Program-made: the position numbers and the translations under genes
From: Prevotellaceae bacterium UBA2738
GTDB lineage: Bacteria > Bacteroidota > Bacteroidia > Bacteroidales > Bacteroidaceae
NCBI GenBank assembly: GCA_002353585.1
Contig: DEJW01000049.1
Coordinates: 153 to 41,019, forward strand
Length of the DNA stretch: 40,867 nucleotides
Direction of reading: 5' to 3'
Notes under the pieces: generated by a model
Told to the model about the DNA's origin: nothing
Databases searched by the model: none
Seen by the model: only the letters and a program-made list of their open reading frames with translations
Shown here: positions 16,903 to 24,557 of the stretch, one piece after another
How positions within the stretch are numbered: the stretch's first letter is position 1
Layout: every line of letters starts with the position of its first letter

Positions 16903-17925
16903 TTACTGCTTCTGCAGTGTAGCTGTCATACTTCCGGCATTCAGTGTTGCAGTATTTCCATTGATGCTAACCGTACCAATGAACTGTTCACCGCCACTAA
17001 GCCTAAGTGTGAGAGTATTGCCAGAATAACTGTAGGCATCGATGTGAGGATCGCCCTCTGTGTACATCTCGCCATTATTGCCAAACACCATAACCCTACC
17101 TACTGGAGCACCTTCCATACTGCACTGAGTCATCTTCCAGCGACCCTTAATGCCACCTGTTGGGTAGGTGTATGAAGACTTCTTCGCTACGATTTTGAGG
17201 TAATCACTATTTGATGATTTTTTATATTCACCATTGAGCACATTGCCCTCGCTTACGAGTACGAGTTTACCACTTGCACCGTTGGAAATGGTGAATCTCA
17301 GACGTGTGTAACCGTCCTTTAATTCTTCATCACATGTGTAGGTGAATGTCTCATTACTGTTGCTGATGGTGCATGTACCATTCTTCTTGAAGGTGATGCT
17401 CTGGCCAACCAATGGATAGTCTGGATCATCGTTCATCATTACTTCCCACGTACCTACCATCTTGGTAGAGTTTACATTTACCTCATCATCGTCATCGCCA
17501 CTGTCATCACCGCCTGAAGATGAACCATTCTTCTCCATAGTGTATGTGTAACTCCTAGATTGACCGCCAGCTGTTACAGTAACAGCAGCATTAGCACTAC
17601 TTCCACTAATATTTACAGTACCAGATATCGTCACTGTGCCTATCCTAGCAGAAAATGCTTTTGAGTCATTGTCGTAGGTAAAGGTGCCTTCGTCACCATT
17701 GCTGGTGAATTTACCATTAGCATAGAAAGTCATCACGGTTCCAACACCAGGTCCGCCCTGACTATTTGCAGGCGTCACCTCTGTAAGAGTCCAAGAACCG
17801 AGGATGTTGGAGTTGCTACCACCGCCACCGCTAGGGCCATCATCATCACCACATGCAACGAATGTGAATGCACTCATTACAATAAATGCTAACGCACTGA
17901 ATAGTTTAATGCTTTGTTTCATCAT
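16903..17925 (-). CDS. Lipoprotein with three lipocalin-like repeats
   Basis: A 340-residue exported lipoprotein. The signal peptide ends at FVAC with Cys25, followed by GDDDG, a typical Bacteroidota surface-export signature. Three homologous modules of about 100 residues each begin with a Gly-x-Trp motif (W45, W160, W263) and contain recurring short beta-strands such as GTVMTFYANGKFT and GQSITFKKNGTCT, resembling the lipocalin-like domains common in Prevotella lipoproteins. An acidic linker (GGDDSGDDDDE) separates modules one and two. It lies 65 bp after the 17991 gene with no terminator between, so it is probably cotranscribed. The ligand is unknown. Confidence 0.75.
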   Translation of the reverse strand: MMKQSIKLFSALAFIVMSAFTFVACGDDDGPSGGGGSNSNILGSWTLTEVTPANSQGGPGVGTVMTFYANGKFTSNGDEGTFTYDNDSKAFSARIGTVTISGTVNISGSSANAAVTVTAGGQSRSYTYTMEKNGSSSGGDDSGDDDDEVNVNSTKMVGTWEVMMNDDPDYPLVGQSITFKKNGTCTISNSNETFTYTCDEELKDGYTRLRFTISNGASGKLVLVSEGNVLNGEYKKSSNSDYLKIVAKKSSYTYPTGGIKGRWKMTQCSMEGAPVGRVMVFGNNGEMYTEGDPHIDAYSYSGNTLTLRLSGGEQFIGTVSINGNTATLNAGSMTATLQKQ

Positions 17926-17990
17926 AATTGTTTGGTTTTAGTTGTTTGATTAATAAAATACAGTTACATTTAGTTATTTGGTGCAAAGTT

Positions 17991-18827
17991 TTACTTGATT
18001 ACTTTCTTACCAGCCTGTATCGTCAGGCCCTTGCTATCAGCATTTACCTGCTGACCTGCTGCGTTGTAGCACTTGCCTGCGAGCTTTGCTCCCTCAGCCG
18101 TTACTTCGCCTACAGCAGAAGTTTCATTGTATTCTACTCCATTCAGATACACCTTATAATTATAGTTTGATTCTGAGTTGACTGCCTTGTAGTCATTCCA
18201 CTTCTTGGCAACGTTCTCATTATTACAATAAATTATCAAGTTACCCACGTACCAACCACCAGGGAAAACGTGCTCTCCTATAGTGATATTGCCACCGATA
18301 TTGCAGGTTAGATCGTAAAATTTTACATTATTAAACGGTTGTGTGTTATTATTGATTTGGTTAAACATAGAGCGAGGAATAGCACAATCACCATCATAGT
18401 TAAGGGTTACTTTCTCGATTTCGGTGTATTTTGTGAAGATGCTCTTACAAAGGGCTACGTTGTCTATCTCTATTATGTCCGTATTATCTTCTATCAGCAT
18501 TTCTTGACCAGCCATCTGCTTTGTCATGGTTTTGAATGTTGACTCCAAACTATTCTTGTCAAATTCTGTAAACTGGGCAGGCTGAGAATTGTCAATACGG
18601 GAGAGCTGAAGAGTCATCTTGCCAATGTGCTTATTTCCATCGAGTTCCTCCACTGTCTTACCAATAAGCTTTCCTTTAAAATTGTTGCTAGCATCCGAGA
18701 AAGGTACCTCGAGATAGTAAGGCCTTCCTTCCTCTTGCAGGATGGTTATATCGCCAACTACGAAGTCAGCCTTTGCTCCCATAGCTATCGCTACGAGTGC
18801 TACTAAAAGTGCTAAATACTTTTTCAT
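17991..18827 (-). CDS. Secreted protein with type-IX-like C-terminal tail (cassette 1)
   Basis: A 278-residue secreted protein of unknown function. The signal peptide MKKYLALLVALVAIAMGAKA is almost identical to that of the 20147 gene. The last ~35 residues (EGAKLAGKCYNAAGQQVN, ending AGKKVIK) are also nearly identical and resemble the C-terminal tails of Prevotella surface proteins handled by type IX secretion. The middle shows no similarity that I can see to its paralogue and no motif that I recognise. It is preceded by the structured leader at 18840-19110. The tail assignment is by pattern only. Confidence 0.75.
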   Translation of the reverse strand: MKKYLALLVALVAIAMGAKADFVVGDITILQEEGRPYYLEVPFSDASNNFKGKLIGKTVEELDGNKHIGKMTLQLSRIDNSQPAQFTEFDKNSLESTFKTMTKQMAGQEMLIEDNTDIIEIDNVALCKSIFTKYTEIEKVTLNYDGDCAIPRSMFNQINNNTQPFNNVKFYDLTCNIGGNITIGEHVFPGGWYVGNLIIYCNNENVAKKWNDYKAVNSESNYNYKVYLNGVEYNETSAVGEVTAEGAKLAGKCYNAAGQQVNADSKGLTIQAGKKVIK

Positions 18828-18839
18828 AATTTCTTCTGT

Positions 18840-19110
18840 TTATTATAGGTTTTGTAAAATAAGGTTAGTCCTAAAAGCATTGTGAAATAGACAGAAAAAG
18901 AAAACGTGGACTGTTTTACTATCGTCTACGTTCTTGAGGCATCGCCAAACGCCTAACCCACTATATCCGAGTAAAAGCCCACGTGCTAGCACGTGAGCAT
19001 CCATACTTTTACTCTTGTGGGTTCTTATAAATTTGGCGAATTTCAAGAACAAGATTCAAAGCGGACGCTTCAGTTTCTATATGTCTTTAATTTTTGAGTT
19101 ATGTCATAGG
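18840..19110 (-). ncRNA. Structured 5' leader RNA, copy 1 (riboswitch/attenuator candidate)
   Basis: About 270 nt upstream of the 17991 gene are nearly identical to 21245-21514. Read on the minus strand, these elements occur in order: a GAAGC hairpin (19059-19070); a GUUCUU/AAGAAC hairpin (19045-19050 with 19021-19026) with UCGCCAAA in its loop (19032-19039); an AACCCAC/GUGGGUU helix (19017-19023 with 18955-18961) enclosing a GAGUAAAAG/CUUUUACUC helix and a 9-bp hairpin with CUAG loop; an AGGC/GCCU hairpin whose loop holds UUUGGCGA (18942-18949), complementary over 8 bp to the earlier loop; and an AACGU/ACGUU hairpin followed by UUUUCUUUUUC. It matches no riboswitch class I can name. Confidence 0.7.
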
Positions 19111-19140
19111 CTCATGATTTAATGAATTATACTTGCTAAA

Positions 19141-19233
19141 TTAATAGCCAAGATTATGATAATAAATTGCTGCACCTATAAAGGTAAGCAAACCAATTGC
19201 GCCAGTAAGCATTAGAAACATTGTCAGTGTCAT
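19141..19233 (-). CDS. 30-residue membrane micro-protein with strong Shine-Dalgarno
   Basis: A small ORF encoding a single hydrophobic helix: it starts MTLTMFLMLTGAIGLLTFIG and ends AAIYYHNLGY. An AGGAGGT element (19238-19244) lies 5 nt before the ATG at 19233; a second ATG at 19236 would add one Met but is too close to the element. Such a strong Shine-Dalgarno is rare in this phylum, which supports translation. The ORF falls between the promoter at 19350-19381 and leader RNA copy 1. The second unit, at 21.2-21.6 kb, has no equivalent ORF. Function is unknown. Confidence 0.6.
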   Translation of the reverse strand: MTLTMFLMLTGAIGLLTFIGAAIYYHNLGY

Positions 19234-19349
19234 CATTACCTCCTTGAGATTTGTTTAGATTTCTTTATCAGATAGAAGCCAAAGACTACAAACACTTAGT
19301 TTCGTCTTGTTTACGTGTCATATCGTTTTACATCTATTTTCAACACTTG

Positions 19350-19381
19350 CAAAGTTAAGGATTATTTTCCTTTCCTCCAAA
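19350..19381 (-). promoter_or_regulatory. Promoter of secreted-protein unit 1
   Basis: TAACTTTG (19350-19357) and TTTG (19378-19381) on the minus strand are 20 bp apart. Transcription from near 19344 would cover the micro-ORF, the structured leader and the 17991 and 16903 genes, ending at the terminator at 16833-16873. Confidence 0.65.
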
Positions 19382-19413
19382 TAATTTATCAATTTTTTTT
19401 AAGCAACAGAAAT

Positions 19414-19824
19414 TCACTCCGCAGACTTCTTTTGTTTTATTCGCACCACATTATCTATTTTTACTCCGTCGAAGAGTGCTCGCTCACCCTTGATGGAGTT
19501 TGCCAAAAAACTAATCTTGAAACGCTTGATGTGCTTTGCAGGGTCGAAATCTTCTGGTTTGTCGAATACCTTGCTGTCAATATCCATCTTCATGGTGCCA
19601 AGAAATGGCAACACGACTTTATCGCCTGCCTGCAGGTGTAGCTGTAGCACATCCTCCAGTTCACGAAGCACCTGCACCACATCAGATGCTTTAGCACCAC
19701 AGTGTTCCTGTATCTCTTTACATACCTGATGCATCGTCACAGTCTGGGGATGAAAAGCCTTAGCTGTGAATTTGCCATAAGACGGGATGTTCTTCCTCGT
19801 TCCTTCTACTAATTGTACTAACAT
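19414..19824 (-). CDS. HU-HIG family DNA-binding protein
   Basis: A 136-residue protein of the Bacteroidota-specific histone-like (HU-HIG) family. It starts MLVQLVEGTRKNIPSYGKFT and has an HU-type N-terminal helical half followed by a beta-rich DNA-binding half (LQAGDKVVLPFLGTMKMD, FKISFLANSIKG). It has its own promoter (19887-19918), directly upstream of which is the 21-bp-phased array at 19921-20065. Whether the protein binds that array is not known. The gene ends before the promoter of secreted-protein unit 1. Confidence 0.85.
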   Translation of the reverse strand: MLVQLVEGTRKNIPSYGKFTAKAFHPQTVTMHQVCKEIQEHCGAKASDVVQVLRELEDVLQLHLQAGDKVVLPFLGTMKMDIDSKVFDKPEDFDPAKHIKRFKISFLANSIKGERALFDGVKIDNVVRIKQKKSAE

Positions 19825-19886
19825 AATTCTATCTGCTTTTAATGTTTTAGGTTATAGTTTCATTACTTCTGAGTGTAAACTCTTTG

Positions 19887-19918
19887 CAAAGATACGAAAA
19901 AGCTTTGCATCTACCAAA
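19887..19918 (-). promoter_or_regulatory. Promoter of the HU-HIG gene
   Basis: TATCTTTG (19887-19894) and TTTG (19915-19918) on the minus strand are 20 bp apart. The phased repeat array begins 3 bp upstream of the -33 box. Confidence 0.65.
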
Positions 19919-19920
19919 AA

Positions 19921-20065
19921 TTAACTAGCTAATTTACAAAATTAACTAGCTAATTCGTAAAATTAACTAGTTAATTTGAGGTAAAAGCTAAGCCTCTGAA
20001 GATAAAAGCTTAGTATTTGGGGCTAAAAGCTTAGTCTTTATGGCTAAAAGCTTGGTGTCTTAAGA
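19921..20065. repeat. Seven-unit 21-bp-phased palindrome array
   Basis: Units start at 19921, 19942, 19963, 19982, 20003, 20024 and 20045; all are 21 bp except the third (19 bp). The first three carry TTAACTAGCTAA or the perfect palindrome TTAACTAGTTAA. The last four carry TAAAAGCT(T/A)AG. Regular two-turn phasing of palindromes next to a promoter looks like a multi-site operator, though neutral tandem duplication would give the same spacing. Confidence 0.85.
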
Positions 20066-20086
20066 TAGTATAGCCATGATTAGTCA

Positions 20087-20124
20087 CAAAAAGAGTGGAG
20101 CCAACACTCTGGTCAACTCCACTC
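20087..20124 (-). terminator. Intrinsic terminator of secreted-protein unit 2
   Basis: GAGTGGA (20093-20099) pairs with TCCACTC (20118-20124), followed on the minus strand by UUUUUG. It is homologous to the terminator at 16833-16873, with compensated base changes in the stem (C/G to T/A). Confidence 0.8.
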
Positions 20125-20146
20125 ACCTTATTTATATTAGTAGCTA

Positions 20147-21232
20147 TTATTTGATTACCTTCTTGCCATCCTGTATCAGCAGACCATTAGAATCTGCATT
20201 TACCTGCTGACCTGCTGCGTTGTAGCACTTGCCACTTACTTTGGCTCCCTCAGCGGCAACTTCATTTACGCCAGTACCTTCCTTGACTGTGAAGTTGAAC
20301 TTGTCATTCTTCAGTCCCTTGGAAAGGTAGATGTTCTGTCCTTCAGTAGTTTCTACAAGATACGCAATCTCCAGCGTGTAGTTCTTGCCGGAGGAAAGTC
20401 CTTTAACTACGTCAATGGCAAGATTTTCTGCCCAATACTGCCTACGCTTATCACTGGTGCTCCACAGACTTGCCTCGACTGTATTCCATTGAGCTGCCTG
20501 CCCTTCTTCATATACCTTATACTGCATTGACACACTCTTGATAAGAGAACCGTCTTCGCAAGAAATAGTCACATCGATATCATCAATTACTAAAGAGCTT
20601 ACCTCACCTGGCTGCCAACCGTACCACTTTTCGCGAACGAAGTCTCCTGTGTAAGTAATCTCCTTTTCTTCCTCACCATTAGCACTAATGTTGATTCCTG
20701 CAGTATTTTCCTTGTAGAACTTCACCTTCGCTTCAGTTTCTCCTGCAGTCGAGAACTTTATTTTGTAGTTGTCTCCACCATTGTTCCAACTGATGCTGTT
20801 GTTAGCTACAATATAGAATTCAAGGTAACGGGGGTCGCTTGACATTGATGGTTCAACAAGTTCTACACCATCTGGAAAACCCAACTGCTCTAAGGTGCTT
20901 GCAGAGACATGCCATACGCCACTCTCATACGTCAGGGGTACTTCTGTAAACTCATGGGGTTTCGATGTATCCACCTTTTGAACCCTTACCCAAAAGGACA
21001 CGTTTGAAACGGAGCCACTGGTCCCAACGATAATGTCCTTGATGACAAACGATGTTGTTGCACCCTCGGTGGTAAGGTCAACTACAGGAAATTCCGTAGC
21101 AGGAAGTTCCTGTTCCATTACAGCCCCTCCGTTGATGGATACCTTCGCCTTCAAACTTGTGATGCTCTGTGCCTGTACTCCCATAGCTATCGCTACAAAT
21201 GCTACTACAAGTGCTAAATACTTTTTCATCAT
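20147..21232 (-). CDS. Secreted protein with type-IX-like C-terminal tail (cassette 2)
   Basis: A 361-residue secreted protein with signal peptide MKKYLALVVAFVAIAMGVQA. The middle contains two stretches resembling beta-sandwich repeats (SFWVRVQKVDTSKPHEFTEV and SMQYKVYEEGQAAQWNTVEA). The C-terminal tail (SGKCYNAAGQQVNADSNGLL, then KKVIK) closely matches that of the 17991 product. Leader RNA, signal, tail and terminator are thus shared with cassette 1 while the body differs. The function of the body is unknown. It has its own promoter and terminator and is monocistronic. Confidence 0.75.
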   Translation of the reverse strand: MMKKYLALVVAFVAIAMGVQAQSITSLKAKVSINGGAVMEQELPATEFPVVDLTTEGATTSFVIKDIIVGTSGSVSNVSFWVRVQKVDTSKPHEFTEVPLTYESGVWHVSASTLEQLGFPDGVELVEPSMSSDPRYLEFYIVANNSISWNNGGDNYKIKFSTAGETEAKVKFYKENTAGINISANGEEEKEITYTGDFVREKWYGWQPGEVSSLVIDDIDVTISCEDGSLIKSVSMQYKVYEEGQAAQWNTVEASLWSTSDKRRQYWAENLAIDVVKGLSSGKNYTLEIAYLVETTEGQNIYLSKGLKNDKFNFTVKEGTGVNEVAAEGAKVSGKCYNAAGQQVNADSNGLLIQDGKKVIK

Positions 21233-21244
21233 TTCTTCTGTTTA

Positions 21245-21514
21245 TTATAGGTTTGTGTAAAATAAGGTTAGTCCTAAAGCATTGGGAAATAGACAGAAAA
21301 AGAAAACGTGGACTGTTTTACTATCGTCTACGTTCTTGAGGCATCGCCAAACGCCTAACCCACTATATCCGAGTAAAAGCCCACGCTTACAAACGTGAGC
21401 ATCCTAACTTTTACTCTTGTGGGTTCTTATAAATTTGGCGAATTTTCAAGAACAAGATTCAAGCGGACGCTTCATTTTCTATATGTCTTTAATCTTTTTG
21501 AGTTATATCATAGG
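21245..21514 (-). ncRNA. Structured 5' leader RNA, copy 2
   Basis: The second copy of the leader upstream of cassette 2. The 8-bp loop-loop complementarity is retained (21434-21441 with 21344-21351). The apical hairpin differs from copy 1 at paired positions: a G-C pair became U-A and a U-A pair became U-G, so the stem is preserved. Single-base insertions and deletions between the copies break any common reading frame, which argues for a non-coding RNA. The terminator-like hairpin with U-rich tract lies about 75 nt before the start codon. Confidence 0.7.
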
Positions 21515-21558
21515 CAATTAGTTTTGATTTTTTGTATATGCAATCATGCAATCTGTTG

Positions 21559-21590
21559 CAAAGTTAAGAAAAGTTTTTTGTTTCTACAAA
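21559..21590 (-). promoter_or_regulatory. Promoter of secreted-protein unit 2
   Basis: TAACTTTG (21559-21566) and TTTG (21587-21590) on the minus strand, 20 bp apart. Start near 21553 gives a leader of about 320 nt containing RNA copy 2. Confidence 0.7.
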
Positions 21591-21621
21591 AAGAAAATGA
21601 TATAAATTTCTATTTATCGTA

Positions 21622-22497
21622 TTACAGTTCAGCATCAGAACACTGGAAGGTGGTGCCTTTTGACATATCACCAGTGGTGAGACCCAGTTTGAGCCACTTC
21701 ATGCGTTGTTTGGAGGTGCCGTGAGTGAAAGACTCTGGCTGTGAATAGCCGCGAGCCTTCTCCTGAAGGTAGTTGTCACCAATCTTCTGGGCACAGTCGA
21801 TAGCTTCCTCTATGTCACCATCCTCAAGGGAGCCAAACTGGGCATTGTCATGATAAGCCCATACTCCAGCATAGAAATCGGCAAGCAACTCGAGTCTGAC
21901 ACTTATTCTGTTGGCATCTTTCTGTGACATTCGCGACATCTGCTGGTGCGCCTTGTCGAGGATACCAAGCAGGTATTCCACATGGTGGCCCACCTCATGG
22001 GCTATCACATAGGCATAGGCAAAATCGCCGTCAGCACCCAGTTCGCGCTTCATAGACGTGAAGAAGGTAAGGTCAATATAGAGACACTGGTCGGCACTGC
22101 AATAGAAGGGACCCATAGCCGACTGTCCGTTGCCACAACCTGTCTGCACACTGCCTGTATAGAGCACCATGCGAGGGGGAACATATTCCCTACCCATTTC
22201 CTTAAACACCTCTGTCCACACATCTTCAGTGCCAGCGAGCACCTGGCGAGAGAACTTTGCCAGTTCCTCTTCTTCAGGTGTGAACTCACGACCGTTCTGG
22301 GTCTGGGTGGTAACATTTGCCATCTGTTCGCTTGTTACCATCTGCAGGGCATCAAGAGGATTGCCTCCCATCACCCAAGTGATAAGTGCCACGATAACAA
22401 GTCCACCAATGCCCATTCCTCCTATGCCAGCTGAGGAAAGGCCGCTACGACGACGATCATCTACATTAGTGCTTTCTCTGCGTCCGTTTAGTTTCAT
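21622..22497 (-). CDS. Neutral zinc metallopeptidase, YpfJ-like
   Basis: A 291-residue membrane-anchored putative metallopeptidase. A charged N-terminus (GRREST..DDRRRS) is followed by a glycine-rich single transmembrane segment (about residues 22-44). The catalytic H167-EVGH-171 lies within VIAHEVGHHVEYLLG. CSADQCLYIDLTFF and QLELLADFYAGVW-type segments (here RLELLADFYAGVW) are characteristic of the family. Substrate unknown. Confidence 0.9.
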   Translation of the reverse strand: MKLNGRRESTNVDDRRRSGLSSAGIGGMGIGGLVIVALITWVMGGNPLDALQMVTSEQMANVTTQTQNGREFTPEEEELAKFSRQVLAGTEDVWTEVFKEMGREYVPPRMVLYTGSVQTGCGNGQSAMGPFYCSADQCLYIDLTFFTSMKRELGADGDFAYAYVIAHEVGHHVEYLLGILDKAHQQMSRMSQKDANRISVRLELLADFYAGVWAYHDNAQFGSLEDGDIEEAIDCAQKIGDNYLQEKARGYSQPESFTHGTSKQRMKWLKLGLTTGDMSKGTTFQCSDAEL

Positions 22498-22506
22498 AAT
22501 TTTTAT

Positions 22507-22569
22507 TGTTTAGGGGTTCAATAGTTCAAAGGTTCAAAAAGGTTCCCGTTCCCGTTAACGTTCCCGTTA
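22507..22569. repeat. GTTCAA / CCCGTT simple-word tract
   Basis: The gap between queA and the peptidase gene is made of short repeated words: GGTTCAATAGTTCAAAGG, then three CCCGTT words and two GTTAAC words. A similar GGGAACGTTAAC tract is at 24528-24540 and another at 320-345. No promoter was recognised. Confidence 0.6.
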
Positions 22570-22571
22570 AC

Positions 22572-23798
22572 TCATGGTATCAACAACGACGAGTCTCCAT
22601 ACGAGAGGAAACGGAAGTCATTATTGAGTGCATAATCATACACCTTGCGCCAGTCTTCACCTATCAGTGCTGCTATGAGCAACAACAGGGTGGACTGGGG
22701 TTGGTGGAAATTGGTTATCAGTTTCTCCACCACATGAAACTTATATCCTGGTGCAATGATTATCTTGGTGCTCGTATTCAGGATATTGGTTTCATGGCGA
22801 GTCATCCAGTCGAGTATTGCCTTGAGAGCTGTTATGGAATCCACCTCAGCCTCATCGCCCAGATAGGGAGTCCACTGGTTGCTTATGCTCAGTTGGTTTT
22901 CATCATCTATCTCAGGATGGCGAAGGAGTGTGCAACCAATATAGTAAAGGCTCTCGAGAGTGCGAACAGAGGTAGTGCCCACAGCTGTCACCTTGCCCCC
23001 ATGAGCTATGATATTCTCTATGGTCTTACGATGCACTGTGATATACTCGCGATGCATCTCGTGCCCCTCTATCTCTTCACTCTTCACTGGCTTGAACGTG
23101 CCTGCACCAACATGGAGCGTAACCTCGTCGCTATCTATATGATGCTGGTGAATGTCCTCAAGAACGGCATCTGTGAAATGCAGACCAGCAGTAGGAGCTG
23201 CTACACTTCCCTTGATTCTTGAATAGACAGTCTGATAGGTGGTCTTGTCGCTCTCCTCAGTCTTTCTGTTAAGGTATGGAGGAATAGGCAGTTCGCCTAT
23301 GGCATCGAGTATCTCTGAGAAAGAGACATCACCAGTCCAAGAGAAATTGAGTATATGACCAATGCCATTCTCCCCTCCCCTTTCCACAGAGAGTTCTATC
23401 TCCTCGTCATTCACACTTATAGTGCGCTTGAGCGAACCAGTCTTCCATTTCTTCAGATTGCCCACCAAGCCTACCCAAGAGCATTGGGAATGAGTCTGGA
23501 ATATCTGTTCGTAATCGCGAGGGGAATATGGCTCGAGCAGGAATGTCTCGATTAGTGCACCAGTCTCTTTATTAAAATGTATGCGAGCCTGAATCACCTT
23601 GGTGTTATTATATATCATCAGGGAACCAGGCGAGAGATAGGTGGCTATATTCTTAAACACATCATGAGAGATGCTACCTTTATTATATACGAGCAACTTA
23701 CTCTCGTCGCGCTTGGCAACGGGGTATTTGGCTATTCGCTCATCAGGCAACTGATAAGTGTAGTCTTTTATCTTTATGTGTCTTGGGTCAAATGACAT
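22572..23798 (-). CDS. queA: S-adenosylmethionine:tRNA ribosyltransferase-isomerase
   Basis: A 408-residue enzyme that transfers and isomerises the ribosyl group of SAM to preQ1-modified tRNA, giving epoxyqueuosine at the wobble position. It begins MSFDPRHIKIKDYTYQLP and carries the family segments YNNTKVIQARI, AAPTAGLHFT, TLHVGAGTFKPV, VTAVGTTSVRTLE and LITNFHQPQSTLLLLIAA. Length is normal or slightly long. No other queuosine gene is in the window. Confidence 0.96.
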   Translation of the reverse strand: MSFDPRHIKIKDYTYQLPDERIAKYPVAKRDESKLLVYNKGSISHDVFKNIATYLSPGSLMIYNNTKVIQARIHFNKETGALIETFLLEPYSPRDYEQIFQTHSQCSWVGLVGNLKKWKTGSLKRTISVNDEEIELSVERGGENGIGHILNFSWTGDVSFSEILDAIGELPIPPYLNRKTEESDKTTYQTVYSRIKGSVAAPTAGLHFTDAVLEDIHQHHIDSDEVTLHVGAGTFKPVKSEEIEGHEMHREYITVHRKTIENIIAHGGKVTAVGTTSVRTLESLYYIGCTLLRHPEIDDENQLSISNQWTPYLGDEAEVDSITALKAILDWMTRHETNILNTSTKIIIAPGYKFHVVEKLITNFHQPQSTLLLLIAALIGEDWRKVYDYALNNDFRFLSYGDSSLLIP

Positions 23799-23803
23799 AG
23801 TTC

Positions 23804-23838
23804 ACAATTCATAGTTCATAGTTCACAGTTCATTCTTC
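23804..23838. repeat. AGTTCATAG-type simple repeat
   Basis: Repeats of TAGTTCA(C/T)A fill the short gap between the PAP2 gene and queA. The complementary words (AACTATGAACTATG) fill the gap at 30915-30958. Confidence 0.65.
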
Positions 23839-23840
23839 AT

Positions 23841-24512
23841 TTAAACAACCACTATGGCATAGATATAAGTAAGCAATAGTATCAGGACTATCACTTCTAT
23901 GTCAAACTTATCAATGCCTGAAGGAGTGTATTTCTCTGATATAGCATACTTTACGTTGTATAATCGAAGACAGAAACGTCTGTAAATCAAGAAGGCTATG
24001 CTACCAGAGATAATGCCCCACACAAATCCTACTGAGACATCAGTAAAGAAATGTTGCCCTAAGTAGAGTCGTGACCAGCAAAGGGACAAAGACCAGCATA
24101 CCATGAAGAAGGTCAACAGTTTGCTCTTTGTGAGGTAAGCAAAGAACATGGCAAGAGACATAGTGGTTGCAGCATGAGAAGAGAAGAAGCTATAGTCATT
24201 GCTGTGGAAGTTTCCTGCTATATCAGCCAAGTATTTGAACTCTGGGTCGTTGCAGGGTCTTATTCGCTCAAAGAGGGGTTTGGTGATTACTGAGGTGAGA
24301 CCTGTTGCTATCAGCACTCCAAACACAGCACAACCAAAACAAACAGCTATCTGTTGCATGTTGTCATGATTCTTTATAATCAGCACAAACAATGCTATAT
24401 ACAAAGGCAACCAAGTCCAAGCATCAGTTATGACCAACGCGAAATGGTCTAACACTGCACTCTGACTGCCAAACAGCGAATCAATGAAATATCTGTCTAT
24501 CTGCTCTATCAT
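23841..24512 (-). CDS. PAP2-family membrane phosphatase
   Basis: A 223-residue integral membrane phosphatase of the PAP2 superfamily, which dephosphorylates lipid phosphates such as undecaprenyl pyrophosphate or phosphatidate. The three motifs are K78-PLFERI-R85-P86, SFFSSH (108-113) and SRLYLGQHFFTD (147-158). Hydrophobic segments occur at about 35-46, 57-75, 115-127, 133-146 and 160-176, plus a C-terminal helix. It lies just downstream of batE and may be cotranscribed. The substrate cannot be told from sequence. Confidence 0.9.
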   Translation of the reverse strand: MIEQIDRYFIDSLFGSQSAVLDHFALVITDAWTWLPLYIALFVLIIKNHDNMQQIAVCFGCAVFGVLIATGLTSVITKPLFERIRPCNDPEFKYLADIAGNFHSNDYSFFSSHAATTMSLAMFFAYLTKSKLLTFFMVCWSLSLCWSRLYLGQHFFTDVSVGFVWGIISGSIAFLIYRRFCLRLYNVKYAISEKYTPSGIDKFDIEVIVLILLLTYIYAIVVV

Positions 24513-24557
24513 ATTTTCTATTAAACGGGAACGTTAACCCTTTGAACTTTTGAACCC

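Noticed and set aside
18843..19052. 69-residue minus-strand ORF inside leader RNA copy 1
   Set aside because: Single-base indels between the two leader copies destroy the frame in copy 2, while RNA pairing is kept.
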